DNA from: a virus
Strand: one strand, 5' to 3'
IMG/VR virus record: IMGVR_UViG_3300043420_001612
Span: 1 to 51,051 of that record
Length of the DNA: 51,051 bases
Position 1 is the stretch's first letter. The number at the start of each line of letters is the position of its first letter. The translations under genes and the position numbers were made by a program. Positions 16,277-28,800 of this stretch are shown here, in pieces. The notes under the pieces are model-generated. The model was not told where the DNA came from and searched no databases. It saw only the letters and a list, made by a program, of their open reading frames with translations.

Positions 16277-16282
16277 TAAATA
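16275..16282 (+). promoter_or_regulatory. Late promoter-like element (AATAAATA)
   Basis: One mismatch from TATAAATA. It overlaps the stop of the preceding gene and ends 20 nt before the ATG at 16303. Confidence 0.5.
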
Positions 16283-16302
16283 TAAAAAATTAGAAAATAA
16301 TA

Positions 16303-19300
16303 ATGAGAACAACTCCAGGCACTGGTGCCATATTACTTCCATTTTTTGATGAAGATTTGTACTCTGTAACAAAAATAGAGGTAATTAATGGTGGAACTGG
16401 ATATGCATCAACTGATCCTCCAAAAATTGAAATTGAGAATACTACATCTCCTCTAATTGAAGGTGTATTTTATCCAGTAATCAATCATCCAAGTAATGGT
16501 TCTATTGTATCTGTGGTTGTTGTGAATCCTGGATCTGGTTATTTTCCACTAAAAAATACATTTGGAACAAAAGTAGGAATAGCAACAACTTCTTTAGTAG
16601 AACCACAATTTGTAACTAAAGAATATGGTGCTGGAATTATAATGGGTGTAACTGGAGGAATAGGCAGTGCAATATTTGAAAATGGATATAATGTTGCAAT
16701 TAGCACTACTATAACAGGAATATCTACATTAATTCCCAATGCTCAAAGTAAAATATATGGAGTTGGAAATCCGATTCAATCATCAACCACTGGAATTGGA
16801 ACTGATGCAAAATTTGAAGTTTGGATTACTTATGATGGAACCCCCACTGGAAATCCAATATCAACTTCAATTGTATTAAAAGATGGAGGGAGGGGATATA
16901 ATATTGGTGACACAGTATCAATTGCTGGAACATACTTGGATGGGGAGAGTCCAACACACGACTTATCATTTAATGTCTCAAAAGTGTCTAGTACAATAGT
17001 TGCAGGAGCAGCAAATGGAAGTTATATAGGTATTGCAGCAAGCACTATTGTTGGAATTGGATCATCTGCAACTTTTGATGTTACTAGGGATTCTTCAGGA
17101 AAGATAAGTTCAGTTTCTGTAAAAAATGGTGGAAGAAACTACGAAATTGGGTATGGAAATACAACTACAGATATTCTTGTAGTTTCGGGTGTAGACATAG
17201 GTGGAATAACACCACAAGACGATCTTTACTTATCCCCAAATGTTTTGGGTACTGACATTCTTCCCCAAATATTGTATATTGATAAATTGAATGAAAATCA
17301 ATTTAAAGTTTCTGGTCTTTCAACTTCATCTGAACTAGATTTAAATCAACTTGGGATTGGAACTCATTCATTTACGTTTAATGACCCAAATTCAAGTTCT
17401 TTAATTGCGATTGACAATATTATCCAGACACCTTTATATAGAAAAAATCTTACACTTTCTTTAGAATCTTCAGTTGGTCTTGGTGAAACAATTTTTGTGA
17501 CATCTGGAATTTCATCTTTAACGTCTTTAGATATTTTAAAAATTGATTCTGAATATATGAGTGTTAAAGCAGTTGGAATTGGATCAACTAATGATGTTAT
17601 AGTGAAGAGGGGTCAATACGGAACTAATATTAGACCTCATAGTTTAAGTTCTCCTGTTAGAATTTATAGAGGAGATTATAATATTGAGAAAGGAAAAATT
17701 TATTTTTCAACTCCCCCATATGGAAAAATAGGTCAAGAGGGATTAAAAGTCAGTTCAAATTTCCAAGGAAGGTATTTTAGTAGAAGATTTGATCCAGGAA
17801 ATGTCAATGATAGAAATTTAGTTGTTGATGACATTTCGTTAGATTTCACAGGAAATGCAGAAAATTTAGGAATAAGAACAGGTACTTTAAACTCCAATGA
17901 TCAAGGTAGAATAACTGGAATAGACACTACCAACTTAGAAATTGGTGATGTATTAAACTTAGAATACACGACTCCATTTGTAATTAATTTAGACACTACA
18001 ATAAATTCAATTGGAATTGGAAGTATAGGAATTGCCCCAAACCACAATGTATATGTTGGAATAGCAACAACGACATTTATAATTAAAAGACTTAATTACA
18101 TTCTTAATTACGAAAACGAACCAACAACTGCACTCTTTAACAATACAAATAGTTCATCAGACATAAACAACAATCCGATTATATTAATTAATAATGTTCC
18201 GCAAATAGCAGAAAAAGATTTTAAAATAGACAATCCGGAGAATAATACTATAAAATTTATCAGTGGTGTTCCAAGTGCAGGAAGAATAGTTAGAGTTGCA
18301 ATAACTACTGGATTTGGATATCAACCACTTGTAGGTGCCTCTGCAACAGTTTCCGTTTCACCTTCTGGTGAAATATCAAATGTATTCTTAAATGGGGCAG
18401 GAAGTGGGTATAGGATTCCCCCAATCATCAGTATTGCTTCAACAGTCGGATCTGGAGCAACAATCACTGCTACAGTTGGAGTTGGGGGGACAATATCTTC
18501 CTTAGTCTTAACAAATCCAGGATCTGGATATACAACCAATTTACTTCCAACAATAAATATACCAATTCCACCAAATTATAGTGATTTACCTACTACTTAT
18601 GCTGGAATCTCCACAGGTAGTGGAGAAGGAGCAAAAGTATCAGTAGTTGTGGGAAATGGATCTAGTATTACTGGATTCACTTTAGAGAATCCAGGAAAAG
18701 GTTATAAAGTAGGTGAAATTTTAGTTGTTCCTGGAATTACAACTAATCCAAATGTTGGAGCAGGGTTAAGTGAATTTAGAATTACTGTAGAAGAAGTTTT
18801 TACTGATAAATTTGGTGGATTTTATCCGGGTCAATTCATAAAATTTGACGACATATCGAAATATTTTACAGGAAAGAAAAGAAAATTTAATTTGCTGATA
18901 AATAAAGAAACAATTTCACTAAAAGTAAATCCAGTTTCTGATTTAAAAGTAGAAAATAACTTTTTTATTTTTATAAATGATGTAATTCAAGTGCCAGAAG
19001 TATCTTATAGAATAGTTGGATCTAGAATATTTTTCACAGAACCACCAAAAAAAGATTCAAAATCTTTAGTATTATTTTATAGAGGTTCCGATTTAGATGT
19101 TGAGCAAATTGATCCACCACAAACATTAAAGGAAGGTGACACAATTCAGATACAACAAAATAAATTTGAACTTACACAAAGAGAGCAATTCGAAAGAGTA
19201 GTTAAAAAAATTGTTTCCTCCGATCAATTTGACACATTTACTTATGATAGTTTTGGAATAATCACAGATCCAAAAAAATCAAGACCATTGAAATGGACAA

Positions 19301-21288
19301 AACAAACTAAAGATAGGATTATTAATGGTGTTTTGTATTCTAAACAAAGACCAGATTTAAAATCAAGAGTTACTCCAAAAACACAAATCATTAAATCTGT
19401 TTCAAAAACAGATACTAAGATTTATGTAAATAATGCATTCCCACTTTTTGCTATAGATGAAAATTTAAATTTAAAAGAAGAATTGCGCGATGTTGTTTTA
19501 GTGTCAAATAATGATTTTACACTTGCAACTGCTTCTGCTTCCGTATCAGTAGCATCAACAATTTCCAATATTTCCATTACAAATAGTGGATCTGGGTACG
19601 AAGGATTGAGTAATCCAATTATTTCTATTTCTTCTGCAGCAATTACCAAAAAAGATCCAATTTATGACTGGAAAAATACCTCAGGGATAATAACTTCTTT
19701 TGATTTTAGATCGATTGTATATGGAAACAAATTCGTTTCAGTTGGTGGAAGTAGTCTTTTAGCAACTAGTGATGATGGAAAATTGTGGTCTAAATCTAGT
19801 GTTGGATTTGGAACAACAGTATCATTTAATTCAATATCGTTTGCATCAACCACAAATACTTATGTTGCTGTTGGAAACACTGGTAAAATAATTAAGTCTG
19901 ATAATTTAACTTCTTGGTCTGAATATAATCTGGTTCAGAGTTTATCATTTGGAAGTGGAGATTTTAATATAAATGAAGATTTAACTGAGTCTAGTCCTTT
20001 TACTGGAGAATTTTTGGATATTACTTATTCTAGCATTAAAGACACATTCGTCGCTGTTGGTTCTACAGTTATATTTTCTTCTGTTGGCACATCTTCAACA
20101 GAATTTAAAAGAAATAAATTAAATCTACAAACAAATTTAAATAGTGTTTCTAATAATAATTCAGTATTTGTTGCAGTTGGAAATAATGGAAGAATTTTTA
20201 ATTCAGCAGAACAAAATGCCTGGAAACCAATTTCACAATTTACAACCAATCATTTAAATAAAGTCATTTGGGATGGAAGTCAATTCATAGTTGTTGGAGA
20301 TAATTCGATTATTGCAACTTCTGCTACTGGTGATAATTGGTCAATACAACAAAATGTAAATATTTCAACAAATATAAAAAATATTAAATATTTTGATGGA
20401 ATTTATACAATATTAGATGATAATGGCATTTTATACTATTCATTAAATCTTTCTTATTGGGAGAGAAGAGAAACAAATCAAGCAAATGAAATTAAAGACT
20501 TGATTTATGTTCAAAATATTAACTCGGATAACATTTCTGTTGCTGTTGGAGTTGCAGGAACAATAATTTACTCAAATCCAGTTTATAATAGAGCAACAGC
20601 AACTTCAACTTCAACCAGTGGTTCTATTTCTTCTGTCGATGTAGTAAATGGTGGATTTGGTTATTCGGAGGCAATGCCACCACCCATTCTTTTTGAAAGT
20701 TTAAAACCAAATAAAGAAAAGATCATTTCTGTGAAAGCAAAGGGTGATTTTGGGAAAATTGTAGGAATTAATACATTAGGAATTGGCCAATCTTCACTTG
20801 AATTTAAATTAGAATCAGAAAATTATGATAATAGTCTTCTTGGAATTGGGTATTCATCTTTAAATAGGTTTGGAATTGAACGTAGTCAATTAAATGTTGG
20901 TGATTACTTTGTAATTTTTGATAGTAATGTTACAACTGGTTATGCTCTAACTGGAATCACAACATCAACTGGAGCAATTGTTGGATCTTCTGGAGTCTCC
21001 ACAAATACTATTGATGGATTGTATAGAGTTGAAAATGTAATTTCCGATACTTCTTCGGGAATTGTTACCGTTAGATGTGATTTTATTGTTGTTCCTGGTG
21101 GTGTTGATAATGCAATTAGCACTGGAGTTAATACTACAGGTTTCTATGGAAGATACACTTGGGGTCAAATTTTTGATTATCAAAACAGAGCAAGAGAAAA
21201 TCCAAAAGAGTTCATTGTAAATACAAGAAATGGACTGTCTGGATTATCAACTGCAGCAGAGGTCTATAGAACTCGTGGTTTAATTTAG
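16303..21288 (+). CDS. Giant virion structural protein with beta-propeller-like segment, 1661 aa
   Basis: Located between the fibre genes and gp8, so probably a baseplate-associated structural protein. At least nine GxGY modules are spread through it (for example GGTGYASTDPPKIEI, GSGYRIPPIISI, GSGYTTNLLPTINI). Residues about 390-480 hold a DSEYMSV...VKRGQYGTN module shared with other proteins here. Residues about 1140-1425 contain seven FVAVG-type repeats with WS motifs (FVSVGGSSLLATSDDGKLW, YVAVGNTGKIIKSD, FVAVGNNGRIFNS and others), as expected for a seven-bladed beta-propeller. The C-terminus (YGRYTWGQIFDYQNRARENP, then LSTAAEVYRTRGL) looks like a conserved docking tail. No signal peptide or enzyme motif was seen. 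Confidence 0.75.
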   Translation: MRTTPGTGAILLPFFDEDLYSVTKIEVINGGTGYASTDPPKIEIENTTSPLIEGVFYPVINHPSNGSIVSVVVVNPGSGYFPLKNTFGTKVGIATTSLVEPQFVTKEYGAGIIMGVTGGIGSAIFENGYNVAISTTITGISTLIPNAQSKIYGVGNPIQSSTTGIGTDAKFEVWITYDGTPTGNPISTSIVLKDGGRGYNIGDTVSIAGTYLDGESPTHDLSFNVSKVSSTIVAGAANGSYIGIAASTIVGIGSSATFDVTRDSSGKISSVSVKNGGRNYEIGYGNTTTDILVVSGVDIGGITPQDDLYLSPNVLGTDILPQILYIDKLNENQFKVSGLSTSSELDLNQLGIGTHSFTFNDPNSSSLIAIDNIIQTPLYRKNLTLSLESSVGLGETIFVTSGISSLTSLDILKIDSEYMSVKAVGIGSTNDVIVKRGQYGTNIRPHSLSSPVRIYRGDYNIEKGKIYFSTPPYGKIGQEGLKVSSNFQGRYFSRRFDPGNVNDRNLVVDDISLDFTGNAENLGIRTGTLNSNDQGRITGIDTTNLEIGDVLNLEYTTPFVINLDTTINSIGIGSIGIAPNHNVYVGIATTTFIIKRLNYILNYENEPTTALFNNTNSSSDINNNPIILINNVPQIAEKDFKIDNPENNTIKFISGVPSAGRIVRVAITTGFGYQPLVGASATVSVSPSGEISNVFLNGAGSGYRIPPIISIASTVGSGATITATVGVGGTISSLVLTNPGSGYTTNLLPTINIPIPPNYSDLPTTYAGISTGSGEGAKVSVVVGNGSSITGFTLENPGKGYKVGEILVVPGITTNPNVGAGLSEFRITVEEVFTDKFGGFYPGQFIKFDDISKYFTGKKRKFNLLINKETISLKVNPVSDLKVENNFFIFINDVIQVPEVSYRIVGSRIFFTEPPKKDSKSLVLFYRGSDLDVEQIDPPQTLKEGDTIQIQQNKFELTQREQFERVVKKIVSSDQFDTFTYDSFGIITDPKKSRPLKWTKQTKDRIINGVLYSKQRPDLKSRVTPKTQIIKSVSKTDTKIYVNNAFPLFAIDENLNLKEELRDVVLVSNNDFTLATASASVSVASTISNISITNSGSGYEGLSNPIISISSAAITKKDPIYDWKNTSGIITSFDFRSIVYGNKFVSVGGSSLLATSDDGKLWSKSSVGFGTTVSFNSISFASTTNTYVAVGNTGKIIKSDNLTSWSEYNLVQSLSFGSGDFNINEDLTESSPFTGEFLDITYSSIKDTFVAVGSTVIFSSVGTSSTEFKRNKLNLQTNLNSVSNNNSVFVAVGNNGRIFNSAEQNAWKPISQFTTNHLNKVIWDGSQFIVVGDNSIIATSATGDNWSIQQNVNISTNIKNIKYFDGIYTILDDNGILYYSLNLSYWERRETNQANEIKDLIYVQNINSDNISVAVGVAGTIIYSNPVYNRATATSTSTSGSISSVDVVNGGFGYSEAMPPPILFESLKPNKEKIISVKAKGDFGKIVGINTLGIGQSSLEFKLESENYDNSLLGIGYSSLNRFGIERSQLNVGDYFVIFDSNVTTGYALTGITTSTGAIVGSSGVSTNTIDGLYRVENVISDTSSGIVTVRCDFIVVPGGVDNAISTGVNTTGFYGRYTWGQIFDYQNRARENPKEFIVNTRNGLSGLSTAAEVYRTRGLI

Positions 21289-21289
21289 A

Positions 21290-21297
21290 GATAAATA
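21290..21297 (+). promoter_or_regulatory. Late promoter-like element (GATAAATA) for gp8
   Basis: One mismatch from TATAAATA, directly after the upstream stop and 19 nt before the gp8 ATG. Confidence 0.55.
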
Positions 21298-21316
21298 AAA
21301 AAAAGTATTTTTCACA

Positions 21317-22888
21317 ATGCCTGCGATTATATCTGATCAGTTTAGAGTTATGAATGCAGAGACTTTCAAAAAAAGTCTTGTTGCAGTTGGCAACACAAGT
21401 AACACATATTATACTTTTGTTGGACAACCAAATTCACTCAATCCACAAGCAAATGGAGTTACTGAATGGGCACTAAACCCACCACCACCACTTGATGGAT
21501 TCAAAGAAGAGAATGAGATAAAGGAAACGATTATATCTATGAAAAAAGTCACTGATAGTGATGTTAGGAGAATGATCAGAAAGGTTGTGTGGGGTTCTGG
21601 ATCAACATATGAAATGTATAGGCACGATTATTCAATTTACAATCTCTCCCCTATCACAAATTCAGCATCTTTATATGATGCAAATTATTATGTAATTAAT
21701 GAAGATTTGAGAGTTTATATTTGTTTACATAATGGATCAAATCCAGAAAACCCAAGAGGAAGACCATCAGTTGATCAACCCACATTTGTTGATTTAGAGC
21801 CAAGACCAGCAGGAACAAGTGGAGATGGATATATTTGGAAATACTTATATACAATAAAACCCTCAGAAATTGTAAAATTTGATTCTATTGAATTTATTCC
21901 TATTCCTGAAGATTGGGGAACCGTAGGAGAAAGTATTTCAACAAAGAATAATGCAATTGATGGAAAAATAGAAATTATTAATATTAAAAATAGAGGTTCT
22001 GGATATAGTCCAATTTCTCAAACTTTTACAAACGTACCAATTCTTGGTGATGGATCTGGGGGAAAAGCAACAATTACTGTAGATTCCTTCGGAAAGGTTT
22101 CTGACATTTTTGTTAGTGATGGTGGGACTGGTTACACAAAGGGAATAATTAAGTTTGAACCAGGAGCACCTGGAATATCACAAAATTTAAGTAATACTGG
22201 AACACTTGCCACATTTGAAGTTATTATTCCACCAAAAGGTGGTCACGGATATGATATTTATAGAGAACTGGGTGCATATAGAGCATTAGTTTTCTCAAGA
22301 TTTTCTACAGATTCAACAAACCCCGATACAATTATAGGAAATGATTTTGCAAGAATTGGTATTATTAAAAATCCAACGAAAAGTGGAAGTTCTGTTGATA
22401 AATTAGAAACTGCAGAAGTAAGTGCATTAAAGGCACTAAAACTAACTGGAGTTGCAACTAGCACTACCACCTATGCAGTTGATTCAGTAATCACCCAACA
22501 AGTCAGTACGGGGGTTACTGCAATCGGTTTTGTTGCTGCTTGGGATAATGTTACTGGTGTTTTAAAGTATTATCAACCAGTTGGATTGGCAACAGAAGGT
22601 GTTGGTTATGTGTTGAACAATTTTTCCTCTTCTCCTGGTTCTGGTGGAAGTTTGTCCATCATTGGGTCTTCTATGAAAGGAGATCCATTAACAATTGATT
22701 CTTCCTTTTCTGGTGGAAGTGTAGTAATAAATAATACTACATACCAACTTGGAAGTAACTTTATTTCTGGAATTTCATCATCAGAGTATAATAATAAATC
22801 TGGTGAAATCATATACATTGATAACAGATTCCCTGTGCCAAGATCAAAAAGCCAAAAAGAAGATATTAAAATCGTCCTGGAGTTTTAA
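21317..22888 (+). CDS. 8: Baseplate wedge subunit gp8
   Basis: Wedge protein that joins gp7 and gp10 in T4. The N-terminal 200 residues align by pattern with T4 gp8: a start of IISDQFRVMNAETFKKSL, a central VVWGSGSTYEMYRHDYS, DANYYVINEDLRVYICLHNG, and the diagnostic GTSGDGYIWKYLYTIKPSEI followed by FIPIPEDW. At 523 aa it is longer than T4 gp8 (334 aa). The extra length includes two GxGY modules (RGSGYSPISQTF, GGTGYTKGIIKF) and a C-terminal beta-rich part. The gene after it starts 5 nt downstream of its stop, so they are co-transcribed. Confidence 0.88.
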   Translation: MPAIISDQFRVMNAETFKKSLVAVGNTSNTYYTFVGQPNSLNPQANGVTEWALNPPPPLDGFKEENEIKETIISMKKVTDSDVRRMIRKVVWGSGSTYEMYRHDYSIYNLSPITNSASLYDANYYVINEDLRVYICLHNGSNPENPRGRPSVDQPTFVDLEPRPAGTSGDGYIWKYLYTIKPSEIVKFDSIEFIPIPEDWGTVGESISTKNNAIDGKIEIINIKNRGSGYSPISQTFTNVPILGDGSGGKATITVDSFGKVSDIFVSDGGTGYTKGIIKFEPGAPGISQNLSNTGTLATFEVIIPPKGGHGYDIYRELGAYRALVFSRFSTDSTNPDTIIGNDFARIGIIKNPTKSGSSVDKLETAEVSALKALKLTGVATSTTTYAVDSVITQQVSTGVTAIGFVAAWDNVTGVLKYYQPVGLATEGVGYVLNNFSSSPGSGGSLSIIGSSMKGDPLTIDSSFSGGSVVINNTTYQLGSNFISGISSSEYNNKSGEIIYIDNRFPVPRSKSQKEDIKIVLEF

Positions 22889-22893
22889 GTAAA

Positions 22894-25800
22894 ATGCCAC
22901 AAAATACAAATTTAAATGTATCTCCATATTTTGATGATTTTTCCGAGCAAAAAGGATATCAGAGAGTTTTATTTAAACCAGGAACTCCAATACAATCAAG
23001 GGAATTAACAACACTTCAAAGTATTTTACAAAATCAAATTGAAAAATTTGGAAAACACTTTTTCAAAGAAGGATCTGTAGTAATACCTGGCCAAATTGGT
23101 TATGATGACCAATATTATTCTGTCCAGATTGATGATTTTCATCTCGGAATTCCAGTCTCTTCATACATAGAAAAATTTGTAGGAAAAAGTATTCAAGGTG
23201 AAATTAGTGGTGTCACAGCAGTAGTAGAAAATTATATTACCAACGAACAATCCGAACGAGGAAATTATACACTTTATATAAAATATAAAAATTCAAGCAG
23301 TAGTGATTTTACTACAAGAACTTTTATTGATGGTGAAAATTTAATTTCACTAGAAGATGTAGACTATACTTTATCTACGATTCAAAGAAATACATCATTT
23401 GCAACTGCAATTTTATCAAATTCTACCTCTATTGGATCTGCAGCAAAAATAGAAGAAGGTGTTTACTTTATTAGAGGATTTTTTCTAACTGTACCTAAAC
23501 AAACAATAATATTAGATCAATATGATAATAGTCCTTCATATCGTGTAGGACTATTCATTGATGAAGAAATTGCTGTATCTTCAAATACTTATAATGATTT
23601 ATTTGATAATGCTCAAGGATTTTCAAATTACTCGGCACCGGGTGCAGACAGACTGAAAATATCTTTAAATCTAATCAAAAAACCACTTGATGATTTTAAC
23701 GATGAAAATTTTGTTGAATTGATGAGATTGGATTCTGGTATATTGATTAAATTTGTAACAAATTCTGATTACAATCTAATAAGAAGTGAATTTGCTAGAA
23801 GAACTTACGATGAATCTGGAGACTATTATGTTAAACCATTTAATGTTTTCTTGAAGGATTCACTAAATGATAAAGTGGGAAATAGTGGAATATATTCAGA
23901 AAAACAAAAAACAAGTCAAGGTAATTCCCCATCTGATGATCTTGCTTGCTTATCAATAAGTCCCGGAAAAGCATATGTTAGGGGTTATGAGATAGAAACA
24001 ATAAGCAATGTTACAGTTGATGTAGAAAAACCAAGAACAACTGAGAAGGCTTTTAATTCATCGATCCCATTTAATATTGGTAGAAAAATTATAGTCAATA
24101 ACGTTTTTGGTTCAATTCCAGTTGGATTTGGATCAACTTCCCAAGTTTCTTTGTATAGTGATAGAACATCAAGTGTTGGTGTTTCTTCTGGATCTAAAAT
24201 TGGAATAGCAAGAGTTTATGATTTTAAATTAAAAAATGCAGAATATTCCGACCCCTCCACCCAATTTGAACTTTTTCTTTATGACGTTCAAACTTATACA
24301 AAATTAACTTTAAATTCTTCTATATCCTTAAATACTCCAGCATTCATAGAAGGTAAAAGTAGTGGTGCTTCTGCATACTTAGTGAATAATGTCTCAAATT
24401 CTTCCGAATTAGTTCTATATCAAGTATCTGGTTCCTTTATTTCAAATGAACAACTCAAATCTAATGGAGATGATTTAGATAGAGTTATTGTCAATGTGAG
24501 TGATTATAATTTATCGGATGTGCATCAAATTACTGCTAATGAATCTGCAGGAATAGGAACATTCACTTCAGATCCGTTACTTTCCATTCAGACATTATTG
24601 GCACCACCAGGAACAGAGTTTACAATTAGTTCCAGTGGAACGGTAACCTCTGGTGAGTCTAACTTTTATGTAGGAATAAAAGTCGGTGATATTGTTTCAT
24701 ATACAAAGCAGGGTGATAATGTCCCAACATATAATAAAGTTTCTGCAATAAGTGCTTCAGGTAAGAACATAACAATCGTAGAAACAACGTCAGTTTCTGG
24801 AATTTGTAGTGGAACTTTACCTGCAACTGATATTATTGCAAGTGATTTTAAAAAAGTCTCATTGGAAGTTTTAAATAATCAAAATGCATTTTTATACTCT
24901 AAATTAAATAATTTAAATGTTTCCACTGTAGATTTAACAGGTTCCGAAGTCATTATAAGAAAATCATACCAAATTCCATCAAGTTCATTTTCTTCAGGGG
25001 CATATTCACAAATTTTAGAAACTGATCCAAATTTGACTTTATTGCCATTTGATGAAGAAGATTATAACTTAAGTTTTTCTGATGGGACAATTCCACCATT
25101 AGATGATCAAAAACTAACCGTAAGTGGTAGAACCATATCAATTCAAGGTATTTCTCCAAATTCAAATTCTTCCACTTTAACTGTAACATTTAAAAAAACT
25201 AATGTTTCTTCTAGAAAAAAATTATATAATAGATGCTCTTCAATAGTTGTAAATAAAACTTCATCGGGTATAAACACTTCTGTTAGTGGGTTAACAGAAA
25301 GTAGTGTTTATGGATTGAGAGTTGAAGATAAAGAAGTATCATTAAATGTTCCAGACGTGGAAAGTATTATTGGTGTATTCGAATCATCAACATCATCTGA
25401 TCCAATTTTACCAAATATTACATTAACGAATCTAAATTCAAATATTTTAAATTTAATTAAGGGTGAAAGAATTTCTGGTAGTGAAAGTAATGCTGTAGCA
25501 ATAGTGGTTTCAAGTAATTCATCTAATGTGGTAGAATTTGTCTATCTAAATGAAAACTCTTTTTATATCGGAGAAACTGTCACATTTGAGGAATCAAAAA
25601 TATCAGGAAAAATAGATTCAATTGTAGTTGGGGATAGAAATATAAAAGATAATTATACCTTAGATGAGGGACAAAAACAAGAATATTTAGATTTTTCAAA
25701 AATAATTAGAAAAAATGAATTTTCTGCTCCCACTAAAAAACTTAAAATAATCTTTAATAATTACACAATAAATTCGACAGATGATGGTGATTTAGTTAGT

Positions 25801-28800
25801 ATAGATGCATATGACAGGGATAGATATGGAAAAAATATTTCTTTTGTTGGATCTGACAGTCTAAGTGACATTATTGACTTAAGACCAAGAGTTGCTCCTT
25901 ACTCTGGATCTTATTCTCCATTTGAATATCAATCAAGGAATTTTGAATTTATAAATTCATCAAAAAATATATTATCAAATAGTAAAGATATCAATTTATC
26001 CTATGAGTATTATCTGCCAAGAATTGATAAATTATATTTAAATAAAGATGGTATCTTTTTTATCAGTAAAGGAATTCCTTCAATAGAACCCAAAGAACCA
26101 AATTCTTTGGATTCTGCTTTAGAGGTTGCTACAATTAGACTGCCTGCATATTTGTATAATACTTCAGATGCAACTATTATCCTATCTTCACATAAAAGAT
26201 ACACTATGAGAGATGTCTCCAAATTGGAGGACAGAATAAAAAATATAGAGTACTATACTTCATTGTCATTACTTGAATCAGATACACAAAACCTCTCAAT
26301 TCGTGATCCTCAAACAAAATTAGATAGATTTAAATGTGGTTTTTTTGTTGACAATTTCAGATCTTATAATGGTGGTCAAATAAGAAGCAGAGACTATAAA
26401 GCAAGTATTGATACAGAAAATGGAGTTTTAAGACCACCTCATTACACAACATCAATTGATTTACTTATAGGTTCTGAATCTGTAATTGGATTGGGAACAA
26501 TAACAAATCCAAATGCGGATCTTCGTTTTGCGGATGATTTTGGATCCCCAAATATAAAAAAAGTTGGAAGTCAGATATTACTCAACTACACTGAAGTAGA
26601 ATATGTAAAAAATATATTTGCAACAAGATCAGAGAACGTTAATCCATTTAATGTCATAAACTGGATTGGTTCTATTGAATTAAATCCACCATCTGATAGT
26701 TGGATAGAAACAAGAAGAACAGAAAAACTAATAGACATTGAGGGGAGTTACCAACAATCAATACAACAACTTGGAGTTGATACCAATACAGGTTTATCTC
26801 CAATCGATTGGAATGCCTGGGAAACAAATTGGACTGGACAAAATATATCCAATGGTCCAGAAATAGGAAGGATCCTTCAGGGGACAACTAATTTAGGAAC
26901 CACTACTTTTGATCCAAACAGACGTGGAAGAAGACTAGTTACTGATACAACTACATTTAGAGATAACTTTTTATCATTTAGTAATCAGACCGTAACCAAA
27001 ACTGGAACAAGAACAAGAGAAGGTATTCAATACAAAGTATCGGAAAGATTTGATTCAACTAATTTAGGAGATAGAGTAGTTTCTAGAGAAATTATTAAAA
27101 AAATGAGATCCAGAAACATTGAAATTATTGCAAGAAGATTAAAGCCTTCTTCTAGATTTTATTGTTTCTTTGATGATGTAGATTTAACTTCTTATATAAT
27201 CCCCAAACTTTTAGAAGTTTCTATGAGTAGTGGTACTTTTTCTTCAGGAGAAACAGTAGTTGGAACTTTGGGCACAAGAAGTATAAAGTTTAGACTGTCT
27301 CAACAAAATCATAAATATGGACCATATGATTCTGCAACAGAAGTATATACAGAGAACCCATATCAACCAGAAAATACATTATCTAGTTCTTATTCATCAA
27401 CAACAACTATTTTAAATGTTGACACTGCTAGCTTATCAATAAATTCTGAATCTAATTTTTATGGGTCAATAATTCAGGGAATGCAACTTGTTGGGCAAAC
27501 TAGTAATGCAATTGCAACTGTTTCTGAAATTAGATTGGTGAGTGATTCTTCTGGAGTCTTCATTGGATCTGTATTAATCCCCGATTCTACTATTCCATCA
27601 ACACCTTCATTTGAAACTGGAACAAAGACTCTTGTTTTAACAACCAGTCCTACAAATTCTACAGTTGTGACTTCAAATGAAAGCACTGCAGAAACTAATT
27701 TTTACTCAGAAGGTGCTTTAGATAATGTTGAAAATACAACCCTTAGAATACGAAATGCAAATATAGAAAGATTACCAATAACAGAAACAATATCAGCATC
27801 AGAAACTGAAACCAGATTGGTGGCAAATAATACTTCTGCAACTAGAACAACAACAAGTCAAAGATGGGTTGATCCTCTGGCACAATCATTTGAAGTTGCA
27901 GATAGAAATGGGGTATTTATAACAAAATGTGATATTTATTTTAAAACAAAAGACACTAAAGGAATTCCTGTAACTCTTCAAATTAGAACTATGAGGGATG
28001 GAACTCCAACCCAAGAAATTCTTCCTTTTGGTGAAGTCGTATTAGATGCAAAAGATGTAAATATCTCAGAGGATGGAACTATCCCCACTACATTCACATT
28101 TCCATCTCCGATATATCTAGAATCAGTGGGAAGTGGGTATGCAATTGCATTAGTTTCATCTTCAAATGAGTATAATGTTTGGATTTCTAGAATGGGTGAA
28201 GCAGATGTTTCTACAATCGATAGACCTGAATCTGAAAAGATAATTATTTCACAACAACCAACCCTTGGATCTTTATTTAAATCACAAAATGGTTCAACTT
28301 GGGAACCAAGTCAATTAGAAGACTTGAAATTCACCTTATATAGAGCAGATTTTGTAACTTCACCTGCATCAATTGCATTTTACAATCCAGAGCTAGCAGT
28401 TGGAAATAACCAAATAGTTTCATTAAGACCAAATCCAATTAATACAAATTCAAACTCTGCATTAGTTGGAATTGGAACAAGTTTATCTTCTGTTCAACAA
28501 AATTCTTTAGTTGTTGGAAACACAATAACTCAAACTTCAAATGCTAATTTTACTGGAAAGTTAAAATCACTTGTTGGTGCTATTGGAATCAATTCAACAC
28601 TAACTTTAACAAATTCTGGAATAGGGTTCACATCTGGACCAAAAGTATATTCTAATATAAATTTAAAAACACTTACTGGATTTGGAAATAATGCAAAAGT
28701 AAGTCTTTCAGTATCTGGTGGAGTTGCAGTTGCAGCAACAATTACTGATGGTGGTTTTGGATATAAAATTGGAGATACTCTAACTGTGAATTCTTCCGAT

